Translations under genes and position numbers: made by a program
Source of the DNA: Leptospira venezuelensis
Lineage (GTDB): Bacteria; Spirochaetota; Leptospiria; Leptospirales; Leptospiraceae
Length of the DNA stretch: 64,000 nucleotides
Assembly: GCF_002150035.1 (NCBI RefSeq)
Contig: NZ_NETS01000010.1
Span: 1,550,001-1,614,000, forward strand
Direction: 5' to 3'
Notes under the pieces: model-generated
Databases searched by the model: none
Seen by the model: the letters and a program-made list of their open reading frames with translations, nothing else
Told to the model about the DNA's origin: nothing
Part shown: positions 1-8,404 of the stretch, in pieces
Layout: every line of letters starts with the position of its first letter
Numbering within the stretch: the first letter of the stretch is position 1

Positions 1-268
1 GGCAGCAACATTTATAGGCGCTGAAATTCTTCTTTGGCAAGAAGGATTAACTTTTAAGTGGAAAACTAGAAAAGATGCTTTCCGTTTTATCTTTATAGAT
101 GAAAAGGTCTTCTTCCATGCGCTGGGTGCATTCTTTAGATACTTCCGTCCAGGATTTCATCCGGAACAAGAAGATAATCTGGAATTGAGCAGGATAATCT
201 TCGAATCTCCAGAGCATAAATACAATAGCCTGGACCAGATGGCTCAGGCTTTTGAAGCCCGAAATTAA
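1..268 (+). CDS. C-terminal part of a probable metal-dependent hydrolase (COG3687-like)
   Basis: The window opens inside this gene. The frame starting at base 2 is open for 88 codons to a TAA at 266-268. The visible tail is rich in aromatic residues and contains an RYFRPGFHP segment followed by an acidic stretch. This resembles the C-terminus of the predicted metal-dependent hydrolases of PF10118/COG3687, but the metal-binding part lies outside the window, so the assignment is tentative. It lies 47 bases upstream of an SDR gene and an alpha/beta hydrolase on the same strand, probably in one operon. Confidence 0.5.
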   Translation, partial: AATFIGAEILLWQEGLTFKWKTRKDAFRFIFIDEKVFFHALGAFFRYFRPGFHPEQEDNLELSRIIFESPEHKYNSLDQMAQAFEARN

Positions 269-315
269 ATACTGACCGATAACCTAAACTTTCGGACGGA
301 CTATAAGGAAATTGC

Positions 316-1116
316 ATGAGCAGACTAAGCGGGAAAAACATTTTGATCACCGGAGCAAGTGGTGGTTTCGGTAAAGAATTAACCAAACAATTATTAAAGA
401 AAGGCGCTAATCTTGTGCTTACGGATATGAAAGCACCAGAAACCAAGGCAGAGTTTTATTTAGAAAATTCCAAACCAGTTCCAGGTAAAATACTCGGAAG
501 TTTTGCAGCTGACTTAAGTAGCGAATCTGGTTGCGAAAAAGCTTATAAAGAAGCGATCAAGATCCAACCTAAGATTGATATCTTAGTAAATAACGCTGGC
601 TTAGCGTTCGGTGGAAGACTATTGGATGTTCCAATGGACAAATGGAAATTAATCTTGGATGTAAACTTATACGCCCCAATCTTTCTTTCTCGTTTGTTCT
701 TACCTTCAATGTTGGAAAGAAAATATGGACAGATCGTAAATCTATCTTCTTGCGCAGGAATCACTGCTCCTGGTGAATTAGTGTATTATTCTGTTTCTAA
801 ATTCGGGATCAGAGCCTTGGGTGAAGCATTAGATTCAGGTTATAGACACCAAGGAATATATACAACTAATGTGTATCCTTTCTTCGCAAATACTAATATT
901 TTACATTCTCAACAATTCGGAACGGATAAACCTAAAGTAGTTCCTTCTTTGATCGTAGACAGTCCTCAAATGGTAGTCAGAGCCATAGTAAGAGGAATTG
1001 AAAGAAGAAAGATGCATGTCTTCCCAGGATTCACCGCGAAGTTACTGCGTTTCTTAACCAGACTGTCTCCTGGTTTCTTAAGAGGAATGGAAAGACTAGG
1101 ACAAAAATTTTCTTAA
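316..1116 (+). CDS. SDR family NAD(P)-dependent oxidoreductase
   Basis: This is a 266-residue classical short-chain dehydrogenase. The cofactor motif TGASGGFG is at residues 12-19, NNAG at 92-95, the catalytic Ser near 144, and the Tyr158/Lys162 YxxxK pair follows. The C-terminus carries a basic, hydrophobic tail (MHVFPGFTAKLLRFL), common in SDRs that act on lipid substrates near the membrane. The ATG has an AAGGAAA ribosome site 5-10 bases upstream. It sits between a hydrolase-like gene and an alpha/beta hydrolase, suggesting conversion of a lipid or other hydrophobic alcohol or ketone. The exact substrate cannot be read from the sequence. Confidence 0.88.
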   Translation: MSRLSGKNILITGASGGFGKELTKQLLKKGANLVLTDMKAPETKAEFYLENSKPVPGKILGSFAADLSSESGCEKAYKEAIKIQPKIDILVNNAGLAFGGRLLDVPMDKWKLILDVNLYAPIFLSRLFLPSMLERKYGQIVNLSSCAGITAPGELVYYSVSKFGIRALGEALDSGYRHQGIYTTNVYPFFANTNILHSQQFGTDKPKVVPSLIVDSPQMVVRAIVRGIERRKMHVFPGFTAKLLRFLTRLSPGFLRGMERLGQKFS

Positions 1117-1135
1117 ACGAAAAGAGGCGAAAAAA

Positions 1136-2080
1136 ATGGCGGCTACCCAACTGGAAAATGGAGTAAAAAAGGAAAGAGCGGAAGTTTTTAAAGAAACCTT
1201 CGTTCAGAATGGCGACGTTTCTTTGTATGTGAAGTACAATCATACGGCGAAAGAAAGACCGAACAGACCCACCGTTCTATTCGTTCATGGATATCCTGAC
1301 GATCATAGGGTCTGGTCCTACCAGATGGAGTCCTTAAAAGAGGATTATAATGTGGCCGCTCTGGATCTAAGAGGTTCAGGAAAATCGGATAAACCTAAAA
1401 AACAAAAAGCATATAATGTTCGCAGAATATTCGAAGATCTTGAAACGGTCATCCGGTTTATCGGGAACGATAAACCGGTACATCTTGTTGCTCATGATTG
1501 GGGATCTTTGATTAGTTGGGCATTTGTTGCTGACGAACAAAAATCAGTTTGGGTAAAATCGTATACAGCGATGGGTGGACCTCATCCTGTACTTGGACGC
1601 AGAAGCGCTTTTCAAATGGCTCTTTCAGGAAATCCGCTATCTTTGTATAAGGCTCTTTCTCAGCTCAAAAGATCATGGTACATTTTATATTTCCAAATTC
1701 CGTTTGTGCCTGAATGGGTCTGGAAAACTTTCAGTAAATTTTTCTGGAAGTATACAATGAATACGGGTGGAGTTCCTAAGAATGATACGCTTAGAAATAA
1801 ATCCAAAGAAGAGATTGTTGCGACTACTGTTTCCAATGTGAATTTATATAGAGAGTTGCTTAGAGGGGAGAAGTATCCGGAACCTAAACATATAAAGGCT
1901 CCGGTTCAAGTTCTAATTCCGCTTAAAGATTTTGCGATCCGACCGGAGTTATACAGACTTCATGAAAGGATCTGCGATTCTTATAAAGAATATACATATG
2001 ATAGCAATCACTGGATCCAAAGAACAATGCCTGATATGGTGAGTGAAAAGATCAGAGAGTTTGTTTGGGAAATCGGTTGA
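1136..2080 (+). CDS. alpha/beta hydrolase, epoxide hydrolase/haloalkane dehalogenase-like
   Basis: The 314-residue protein has the oxyanion motif HGYPDD at 51-56, the nucleophile elbow HDWGS with Asp121 (an Asp nucleophile, as in epoxide hydrolases and haloalkane dehalogenases rather than Ser esterases), a later acid candidate in PLKDFAIRPE, and the base His292 in NHWIQ. It follows the SDR by 19 bases. An SDR joined to an EphD-like alpha/beta hydrolase is a known pairing in lipid metabolism, so the two products may act in sequence. Substrate is unknown. Confidence 0.85.
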   Translation: MAATQLENGVKKERAEVFKETFVQNGDVSLYVKYNHTAKERPNRPTVLFVHGYPDDHRVWSYQMESLKEDYNVAALDLRGSGKSDKPKKQKAYNVRRIFEDLETVIRFIGNDKPVHLVAHDWGSLISWAFVADEQKSVWVKSYTAMGGPHPVLGRRSAFQMALSGNPLSLYKALSQLKRSWYILYFQIPFVPEWVWKTFSKFFWKYTMNTGGVPKNDTLRNKSKEEIVATTVSNVNLYRELLRGEKYPEPKHIKAPVQVLIPLKDFAIRPELYRLHERICDSYKEYTYDSNHWIQRTMPDMVSEKIREFVWEIG

Positions 2081-2166
2081 GGAAAAAAGTTTAGACCTTA
2101 GGTCGGTGCGTCCGAAAGAGATCTAAAAAAAAGAAACCGAATCCGTTTAAAAAAGGTCAGATAAAC

Positions 2167-2721
2167 ATGATCTCGAACGGAATCCAAAAAATTCTAGTTT
2201 TATGGAAAGAGAAAGTTCTCCCAAACTCAGGAGCGCTTTCTTTTTTGATCATTCCTTTTTTCGCTTTGGTACTTGTAGCAGACCAAGCAAAATCCTTATC
2301 CGAAAAAGAAGTCCACAAATATTTTTATGAAACTTGGAAACTAGAGATTGAACCCAAGGATAATTTGGAACTGTTCAAAGAAACCCAGCATTGGATAGGG
2401 ATTCCTCATAAAGATAATGGAAAAGATGAATCTGGAATAGATTGCTCTAGCCTCGCTGCGAAGTTGGTGAAAAAAGCATATTCCAAAACAATTGCAGGTT
2501 CTTCCGAAAGTATCGCTAAACAGGTTAAAAAGATCTCCGAGTCCGAACTGCAAGAGGGAGATTTAGTATTTTTTAATATATATGGCGAGAAGATCAGCCA
2601 CATAGGTGTTTATCTCAAGGATAGAAAATTTGTACATGCTTCTGTGGTAAAAGGTGTAACGGTTAATTCCTTGGACGAAAATTATTATAAGACCAGATTT
2701 GTTTTTGCAGGAAGATTATAA
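2167..2721 (+). CDS. C40 (NlpC/P60) family peptidase
   Basis: The 184-residue protein has an N-terminal hydrophobic segment at about 24-40 serving as signal or anchor, then an NlpC/P60 domain. The catalytic Cys93 lies in GIDCSS, His145 in SHIGVYL, and a third polar residue, His157, in FVHAS. The EGDLVFF strand before the His is also typical. Such enzymes cut D-Glu-diamino acid bonds in peptidoglycan stem peptides, so it should act in the periplasm. The next gene encodes a second wall peptide enzyme. Confidence 0.88.
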   Translation: MISNGIQKILVLWKEKVLPNSGALSFLIIPFFALVLVADQAKSLSEKEVHKYFYETWKLEIEPKDNLELFKETQHWIGIPHKDNGKDESGIDCSSLAAKLVKKAYSKTIAGSSESIAKQVKKISESELQEGDLVFFNIYGEKISHIGVYLKDRKFVHASVVKGVTVNSLDENYYKTRFVFAGRL

Positions 2722-2792
2722 TTATCTGATTGAAATATAGGAAATCTATAAGTATTGACAGTTAGAGTCTTCGGATCGAAATCAACTCTTGT

Positions 2793-3452
2793 ATGAGAGT
2801 CCGCAGTTTCGGTCTGATCTTATATCTGTTTACCTTCTCCCTTTGTCAAAAGCCGACAGCCTTAAAATTAGAAGAAAACCCTCCATTTTTAAAGATCGAG
2901 AACGGATTAGTAAACGTAAAAGATATTGATCCGAGTATTGAGATAGATCTTCGTTATTCTACTCCGGAAAATTTTACAGGCTCTATCATCTATCCTTTCC
3001 AAACCTGCTTACTCAGAAAGGAAACTGCAGAAAAATTAAAGGCTGCTAACTCTGAATTCAAAACCTACGGATATAGGATCAAAATTTGGGATGGTTATCG
3101 CCCTCCTTATGCACAAAAGATCTTATGGGAGAAGGTCCCAAATCCAAGATATGTTGGAAATCCTACAAAGGGCGGTTCAGTTCATAATAGAGGAGGAGCA
3201 GTGGATCTAACACTAATAGATTCGGGAGGAAAAGAATTGGAGATGCCAAGTTTGTATGATGAATTCACCTACAAAGCTTCTCCTTTTCGAAAAGATTTGG
3301 AGCCTGTGGTTTCTAAAAATCTGGAGATCTTAGTTGGAATTCTGACAAAGCATGGATTCAAACAGATCAGTTCTGAATGGTGGCATTATAATGACGGGGA
3401 TGCGAAAGTTTATCCCTTAGTAGAGGTGGATCCGAAACTTTGGGAGAAATGA
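2793..3452 (+). CDS. VanX-like D-alanyl-D-alanine dipeptidase lipoprotein (peptidase M15D)
   Basis: The 219-residue protein matches the VanX/DdpX family. IDLRYSTPENFTG is at 51-63, IWDGYRP at 98-104 with the substrate Arg103, the zinc motif SVHNRGGAVD gives His131 and Asp138, and EWWHY gives the catalytic Glu195 and zinc ligand His198. A hydrophobic N-terminus ends in FSLC (Cys18), a spirochaete-type lipobox, so it is probably a periplasm-facing lipoprotein. It hydrolyses D-Ala-D-Ala or related dipeptides. With no vanHA genes nearby, a role in wall recycling is more likely than vancomycin resistance. Confidence 0.88.
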   Translation: MRVRSFGLILYLFTFSLCQKPTALKLEENPPFLKIENGLVNVKDIDPSIEIDLRYSTPENFTGSIIYPFQTCLLRKETAEKLKAANSEFKTYGYRIKIWDGYRPPYAQKILWEKVPNPRYVGNPTKGGSVHNRGGAVDLTLIDSGGKELEMPSLYDEFTYKASPFRKDLEPVVSKNLEILVGILTKHGFKQISSEWWHYNDGDAKVYPLVEVDPKLWEK

Positions 3453-3535
3453 AACGGTCTTTCTTTGTCCCGAAATCTGACGGAATCAATATTCTTGTTT
3501 ATAGCTTGCCTTAATTTATGATTCTATTTTACATT

Positions 3536-3555
3536 GGTTAGCATAAAAGCTAACC
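3536..3555. promoter_or_regulatory. 20-bp palindrome upstream of the toxin-antitoxin pair, probable autoregulatory operator
   Basis: GGTTAGC-ATAAAA-GCTAACC is a perfect inverted repeat with 7-bp arms, ending 10 bases before the toxin ATG. A possible promoter lies just upstream: TTGTTT at 3495-3500, 16 bases, TATGAT at 3517-3522. This places the palindrome at or just past the transcription start. Type II antitoxins usually repress their own operon through such a palindrome. The role is inferred from position. Confidence 0.5.
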
Positions 3556-3565
3556 TTTGATCTGA

Positions 3566-3913
3566 ATGAATCGGATCGAATTTTTTAAGGCAGAAAACGG
3601 AAGATGTCTTGTAGAGGAATTTTTAGATTCTCAGCCTGCAAAAGTTACGCAGAAGATTACCTGGGTTTTAAAAATTATCGAAGAAGGAGAGAATATCTCA
3701 AAACAATTTTTAAAAAAGATGAGTGGAAGAGACGAAATTTGGGAATGTAGGATCGATTATGGTTCGAATGCTTATAGAATTTTAGGTTTCTGGTCAGGTA
3801 ATCATACTTTCATTTTAACCAACGGATTCCAAAAGAAGACTCAAAAAACTCCCATAAAGGAAATAGAAAGAGCAGAAAAATACAGAAAGAATTACTTTGA
3901 TAGGCTAAGGTAA
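3566..3913 (+). CDS. type II toxin, RelE/ParE superfamily (Gp49/HigB-like)
   Basis: The 115-residue basic protein has the pattern of the phage Gp49/HigB group: FLKKMSG, then IWECRIDYGSNAYRI, a hydrophobic strand, and NGFQKKTQKTPIKEIERAE near the end. Members are ribosome-dependent mRNA interferases held in check by the partner antitoxin. Its TAA is followed immediately by the ATG of an XRE-type gene, giving the toxin-first order of HigBA modules. A palindrome upstream supports autoregulation. Confidence 0.85.
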   Translation: MNRIEFFKAENGRCLVEEFLDSQPAKVTQKITWVLKIIEEGENISKQFLKKMSGRDEIWECRIDYGSNAYRILGFWSGNHTFILTNGFQKKTQKTPIKEIERAEKYRKNYFDRLR

Positions 3914-4189
3914 ATGAGTGATCTAAATAAATATATTAATAAACGAAAGAAAAAGGACTCGAAATTTGCAGAAAATTTTGAGACTGGATTTAATGATTTT
4001 AAAATAGGACTGTATTTAAGAGAGCTCAGGATCAAAAAAGGATTCACCCAGGAAGATCTTGCAGTCCGACTGAAAACCAAAAAAAGTGTGATTTCTCGTA
4101 TGGAAAACCATGCAGAAGATATCCGTTTGTCTACTTTGGAAAAAGTTGCAAAAGTTTTAGGTAAAAAACTGCATATAAGCATTCGATAG
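3914..4189 (+). CDS. XRE-family helix-turn-helix antitoxin (HigA-like)
   Basis: The 91-residue protein carries a helix-turn-helix at about residues 34-85 (LRELRIKKGFTQEDLAVRL...KSVISRMENH), the classical XRE/Cro fold, with a lysine-rich N-terminus that could wrap the toxin. It starts directly after the toxin stop codon, so translation is probably coupled. It should neutralise the toxin and bind the palindrome upstream of the pair. Confidence 0.87.
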   Translation: MSDLNKYINKRKKKDSKFAENFETGFNDFKIGLYLRELRIKKGFTQEDLAVRLKTKKSVISRMENHAEDIRLSTLEKVAKVLGKKLHISIR

Positions 4190-4202
4190 TTTTAATATAC
4201 AT

Positions 4203-5152
4203 ATGAAACATTTAGAAATGTTCTCCAATCGCCTGACCAGGATGTCGAAGCATTGGAAAAAATGGGCGAGAAGAAGAGGGATCACTTGTTTTCGGATTTA
4301 TGATCGAGATATTCCTCAGGTCCCGATTGTAATAGATCTATACGAAAATTTTTGTTTGGTCTCCGAATACTTAAATTCATATCCGATGTCCGATGAGGAA
4401 AGAGAATCGGAAAGAAATACGATCCGCAATTTTATCATCGAAATTCTTCAGATTGCTCCCGAAAATTTATTTTGGAAAACTAGAGAACGTAAAAAAGGGA
4501 ATCTCCAATACGAAAAATTAGACTCTCAGGAAAAATCTGCCTTAGTAAACGAAGGCGGATTAAAGTTTAAGATAAACTTAAGCGATTATTTGGATACGGG
4601 ACTTTTTCTGGATCATAGAACTACTAGAGATCTTTTTAGAAAAGAAGCATCCGGAAAGAATGTTCTAAATTTATATTCTTACACCGGCGCATTCTCGGTT
4701 TATGCTGCTGATGGTGGAGCTAAAAAAATCACAAGCGTGGATCTTTCTCAAAAATATTTGGACTGGTCAAAAGAAAACTTTGAACTAAACGGATTTTTTT
4801 ATGAAGATCATGAGTTTATTAGAGAAGATATTTCTGAATGGTTGAAGAGAGAAAGAAACAATCCTAAAAGAATACAATATGATCTAATAATAGTTGACCC
4901 TCCCACTTTTTCTAACAGTAAGAAGATGAGAGATATTTTTGATGTGCAAAGAGATTATTCCTTTCTACTAAATTCGATCTTTAGAGATTTTTCAGCGCCC
5001 GGCGCTGTTCTTTTTTTCTCTACAAATTTTAGAAAGTTCAAGTAGAAGAAGATGAAATTCTTTGGGAAGATATTCAGGATATTACCAAACAAACTCATCC
5101 AGAAGACTTTCGGAATGAAAAGATACGATTTGTTTGGAAAATGAGGAAGTGA
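4203..5152 (+). pseudogene. rlmK: RlmK-like 23S rRNA methyltransferase, frameshifted near the 3' end
   Basis: The first 280 codons (4203-5045) align closely with the RlmK half of E. coli RlmL, the enzyme that makes m7G2069 in 23S rRNA. Shared stretches include MFSNRL, WKTRERKKGNLQY, DYLDTGLFLDHR, the SAM motif LNLYSYTGAFS, and the catalytic VDPPTFSNSK and FDVQRDY. The frame then hits TAG at 5043-5045. From 5042 the -1 frame continues without a gap as VEEDEILWEDIQDIT...PEDFRNEKIRFVW to TGA at 5150-5152, which matches the family C-terminus. One base is therefore missing near 5033-5042, probably from an A run. Only about 36 residues are lost, so the short product may still fold; alternatively this is a sequencing error. 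Confidence 0.82.
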
Positions 5153-5161
5153 GTTCAATGC

Positions 5162-5313
5162 TTGTAGGAGCTCCTACAAAGTTTCCAGGAATTTGTAGTT
5201 GTGAATTTTGCAATATTATGATATAGGACAGAAGGCTTCTCCCGCAAGCCCACCTCCTCCACCCGAACCAGGGCGGGGGCCATTTTTACATATCATGTTG
5301 GATTTCCAACATG
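5162..5313 (+). repeat. dispersed palindrome-bordered intergenic repeat, copy 1
   Basis: The element begins with an 18-bp perfect palindrome, TTGTAGGAGCTCCTACAA (5162-5179). It contains a GC-rich 47-base core at 5235-5281 and ends in a 9+9 bp inverted repeat, CATGTTGGA-TT-TCCAACATG (5294-5313). The core recurs in reverse orientation at 20503-20549 with two differences, and the same 18-bp palindrome is at 20605-20622. The short AGTTGTGA box between palindrome and core is also shared. It carries no convincing gene. It behaves like a small non-coding mobile or REP/MITE-type unit. Confidence 0.7.
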
Positions 5314-5390
5314 TTTCGATCTCAGACGATTGCTCATGCAGAGTTATTGGATATATAAGGAAGGATCTTTTAGTTTTTCTGCGAGACTAA

Positions 5391-5492
5391 ATGCGACAGC
5401 GATGCGGAGGGCTTTAGTCCGGGATTTATCCCGGACGAGGGCGACTGCCCGAGCCCGCAGAAGCGCGTTCGGAGCGTAGCGAGGAGTCGCCC
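5391..5492. repeat. GC-rich structured intergenic element with two perfect hairpins
   Basis: This block is much richer in G+C than its surroundings. It holds GTCCGGGA-TTTA-TCCCGGAC (5417-5436) and a larger inverted repeat, GGGCGACT (5439-5446) with AGTCGCCC (5485-5492). It follows the dispersed repeat and precedes the 3' end of a minus-strand SDR gene. It could be a dispersed repeat, a structured RNA or a terminator-like block, but there is no T-run next to either hairpin. No second copy was found in the window. Confidence 0.45.
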
Positions 5493-5503
5493 AAAATTTT
5501 ATC

Positions 5504-6307
5504 TCAGGTTACTGCAGTCTTAGATAAGAATTTCGCGAAAAACTTAGGAAAATAATGTCTTAGGAATAAACCGAATTTCTCTTTTCCGCCGGCGATAATC
5601 ACTTGAAGATCTTCCTTCTCAATTGCATCCAGAATTTTGCGTGCACATTCATCCGCATCGATCCCATTCTCAATCACCTTGTCCATTTTTTTCTGAGGTG
5701 TTCCGTCACCTTTGAGAGCGTTATGCGAAATATTGGTCTTCACGAAACCTGGATAAACCAAAGTGACTTTCAAATTTTCTTTAGTGTTTTCCGCTCTAAG
5801 AGCTTCATAAAAACCAGTTAAAGCGAATTTTGTGGAGGAATATCCTGTTCTCAAAGGAACCCCAATAAGTCCTGCAACACTTGCAATTGTGGAAATCCAA
5901 CCTTGTTTTCTTTCTCTCATATGAGGAAGCACTGCAAGAGTTAGAGCGATATTTCCGAAATAATTTACCTTCATTAAGGTTTCATAAGTTTCAAGGGAAG
6001 TTTCGTGAGCCATTGAGCGTTGGCTGATCCCACCATTATTGATGAGCACATCGATCTTTCCGAAAGTTTTGATAACTTGAGCGGGGGCTTTTCCTAACTT
6101 TTTATAATCTTCTAGATCCAAGGGAAGGATCATGCTGTTTGAATCTGTTAATCCATTTTCTTTACGAACTCTTTTGAGTTCTTTTTCTCTTCTGGAAGAA
6201 AGAACTAAAGTCGCTCCTCTCCTTGCCGCCTCTTTCACTAAAGATTCACCGATCCCAGAAGAAGCTCCTGTAATCCACACGACTTTGTTTTTAAAAAATT
6301 CTCCCAT
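5504..6307 (-). CDS. SDR family oxidoreductase
   Basis: The 267-residue protein has TGASSGIG at 13-20, NNGG at 90-93 (a variant of NNAG), Ser143 in IASVAG and the catalytic Tyr156/Lys160 in YSSTK. The EALRAE and VYPGFVKTNIS segments are typical of the DHRS7-like branch, which often reduces lipid or steroid carbonyls. The C-terminus is basic and hydrophobic. It stands downstream of the UbiA-like gene on the same strand, 42 bases away. Substrate is unknown. Confidence 0.87.
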   Translation of the reverse strand: MGEFFKNKVVWITGASSGIGESLVKEAARRGATLVLSSRREKELKRVRKENGLTDSNSMILPLDLEDYKKLGKAPAQVIKTFGKIDVLINNGGISQRSMAHETSLETYETLMKVNYFGNIALTLAVLPHMRERKQGWISTIASVAGLIGVPLRTGYSSTKFALTGFYEALRAENTKENLKVTLVYPGFVKTNISHNALKGDGTPQKKMDKVIENGIDADECARKILDAIEKEDLQVIIAGGKEKFGLFLRHYFPKFFAKFLSKTAVT

Positions 6308-6349
6308 TATTTGTCTCCGATATTAAATTTCTTAGGCGGTCTTTTAGAT

Positions 6350-7207
6350 CTAAAAGGAGTTTAAAAACCAAGGAACTAACCCCAAGATAAAAACTCCCTC
6401 TCCGACGATCCTATACTTTTGAGAATCTTGGAATTTATCCGCGTACCGCAAAATTCCTCCCGGAACTGCACAGATAAGAGCGATCACCAAAGAGGCCGAA
6501 ACCGAGGTGCCGGGCGCCCATTTCCGTATTCCGCCGGCCAATACTAAGGCAGCCAGAAATCCGAGCAAGGACAATCGTAACACCCATTCCTTAGCAAGTT
6601 TGGGAGAGAGAACTCCTAATAGATATACCTGACCTTCTTTCGCGTCTAACTCAGCTTCCATGAGAGAGTTCATGACTAAATTTAGGACTGTACCTAAGAA
6701 GAATAAGAAAAGTAGAAGTGGAACTGTCCAAGAACGAAACCCAACAACCAATAGAGGGCCGAACCAAACTCCTAAAGTATAGATCAATGCTACTGAAAAT
6801 TCTTTTCCGAAACGTATCTTTCCCCAGCGTGCAATTCCTAAATGAAGAACTGCCAAGGCAGCTAATAGCACTCCGCCTAATAAAACAATCTCTCTCAATA
6901 ATAAGAATGCAAGAACTGCAGAGATGATTGCCGCAATTGTGCAGAGTATTGTCAAAACTTTGGAATGATCGTAGTGGAATTTGTGACGCGGGTTGATAGA
7001 ATTTTCTGCCACCTTCTTTCCATCCAATAAATGGTCCAAGGTGTAGATTACCCAAACGCTTAATGGAAGAAGAAACCACCAGACGGTTTTCATCTTGGCA
7101 CCGGTCACTATTGTTGCCAAGGCACCAGAACCTAAAACGCCAAGACAAATATCCAAGCTTAGGACATGAACATAAAACCAAAGTTTGTTTTCTAAAACGT
7201 TTCGCAT
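6350..7207 (-). CDS. UbiA-like integral membrane protein
   Basis: The 285-residue protein is almost entirely hydrophobic, with about eight predicted membrane segments. YTLDHLLDG at about 55-63 and the charged HKFHYDHSK that follows resemble the first Asp-rich region of UbiA-type prenyltransferases, and EAELDAKEGQ later could be the second loop. Neither is a clean NDxxDxxxD motif, so catalytic activity is uncertain. It lies between an MscS channel and an SDR, all on the minus strand. Confidence 0.5.
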   Translation of the reverse strand: MRNVLENKLWFYVHVLSLDICLGVLGSGALATIVTGAKMKTVWWFLLPLSVWVIYTLDHLLDGKKVAENSINPRHKFHYDHSKVLTILCTIAAIISAVLAFLLLREIVLLGGVLLAALAVLHLGIARWGKIRFGKEFSVALIYTLGVWFGPLLVVGFRSWTVPLLLFLFFLGTVLNLVMNSLMEAELDAKEGQVYLLGVLSPKLAKEWVLRLSLLGFLAALVLAGGIRKWAPGTSVSASLVIALICAVPGGILRYADKFQDSQKYRIVGEGVFILGLVPWFLNSF

Positions 7208-7256
7208 ACGATCTCTATTACGACTTATTTCCGCGAATAGATTAGGTTGTTTCAGA

Positions 7257-8285
7257 TTATTTTACTGCTTTCGCGGATATGTTATCGATTCCTTCTGATC
7301 TAAATTGAGAATGCAAGGATTTTATGAATATGGACTTAATTTGTCCAGAGTCATCTATGTTTTTTAGAGGAAGATGGACCACCAAATCGATATTAGATTG
7401 ACCGAAAGAAACATAACGAAATGAAATTTTGGATTCAGTATAACCATTCTTTCCATAGATTTGAGTTAATGAAAAATTAGCAGCTTCTCCAAGTATGGAT
7501 TCTAATTTTTCTAAATTTCCTTCTTTAGGAATACTAACCTCTAACTCAGTCCAAAGTCCTGCGTTAGTAAGGCTATAATTTGTATAAGTAGTTTTGGACA
7601 TCTTCGCATTCGGAATAATAATGGTGCTTCCATTTCTCTTTTTTAGAGAAGTGGTTCTCCAGTTGATATCTTCTACTAGACCTTCTTCTCCAGTTTCTAA
7701 AGAAATATAATCTCCTACTGATACTTTTTTACCGAGCAAAACTCCAAGCCCTGCGAATAAATTGGAAAGAGTCTCTTGTAAACCTAATGCAAATGCAAGA
7801 CCTCCTACGCCTAACGCGGTCAAGGCAGGAGTGACTGAGATCCCAAGGGTTTGTAATGCGACCAAACCCCCGGTGAGTAAGATCAGCATTCTGACTATAT
7901 TATTTAATATAGATGCGGATGGAAGAAGTCCTTCTGCTTTTGAAGAATATAATGTAAAAGCTCCGGAACCAACTCTTGCAAAAGAGAACGTGAATATTAA
8001 AATCCCGAACACTTTCAGATACAGAGAAATTTTTTCTTCTGATGAAGGATCTAATTTTAGGAATCGAAGAGCAGTATATAATCCAAAAATAAAAAAGGAA
8101 AATCTAACTAACGAGAGAAGTGCAGTGTAAAGAGGATGATTTGTGTCTAACTTATCTTTTGTGAGAGTTTTTGCGAGCCTAGGGACTATGAACCCACCAA
8201 AAAGATAACCCAAAAGAATTCCGGAAATAACCGAAATGACTCCTAATAACCAATTAGAACCTAAAACAGAGTCCATCCAAATCAT
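7257..8285 (-). CDS. MscS family mechanosensitive ion channel
   Basis: The 342-residue protein has several N-terminal membrane helices, then the Gly/Ala-rich pore helix region (ALTALGVGGLAFALGLQETLSNLFAG at about 160-185, quoted here only to show its Gly/Ala spacing), then the beta domain (VGDYISLETGEEGLVEDINW, RNGSTIIIPN). These match MscS and its relatives, which release solutes during osmotic downshock. The start codon is 119 bases from the divergent adenylate cyclase gene, so the promoters must lie in that gap. Confidence 0.9.
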   Translation of the reverse strand: MIWMDSVLGSNWLLGVISVISGILLGYLFGGFIVPRLAKTLTKDKLDTNHPLYTALLSLVRFSFFIFGLYTALRFLKLDPSSEEKISLYLKVFGILIFTFSFARVGSGAFTLYSSKAEGLLPSASILNNIVRMLILLTGGLVALQTLGISVTPALTALGVGGLAFALGLQETLSNLFAGLGVLLGKKVSVGDYISLETGEEGLVEDINWRTTSLKKRNGSTIIIPNAKMSKTTYTNYSLTNAGLWTELEVSIPKEGNLEKLESILGEAANFSLTQIYGKNGYTESKISFRYVSFGQSNIDLVVHLPLKNIDDSGQIKSIFIKSLHSQFRSEGIDNISAKAVK

Positions 8286-8404
8286 TCTCCCAGATTAAGA
8301 GGAAGTATTTTATCGAAAAGAAAAAATGGAAGTGCCGAATTATGTGGCAAACCGAGGGCAAATCTAAAGAGAGATAAAATTGGATTTTGTAATGACAAAC
8401 TAGA

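Noticed and set aside
2793..3452. Vancomycin-resistance interpretation of the VanX-like gene
   Set aside because: No vanH, vanA or vanRS genes nearby; a lipoprotein signal and a wall peptidase neighbour fit recycling better.
5208..5390. 60-codon plus-strand frame with a proline-rich centre
   Set aside because: It lies almost wholly in the dispersed repeat, and its Pro-rich part is just the GC-rich core read in one frame.
6651..7181. 176-codon minus-strand frame inside the UbiA-like gene
   Set aside because: Cys/Ser/Arg-rich shadow frame with no family pattern; the overlapping frame has consistent membrane helices.
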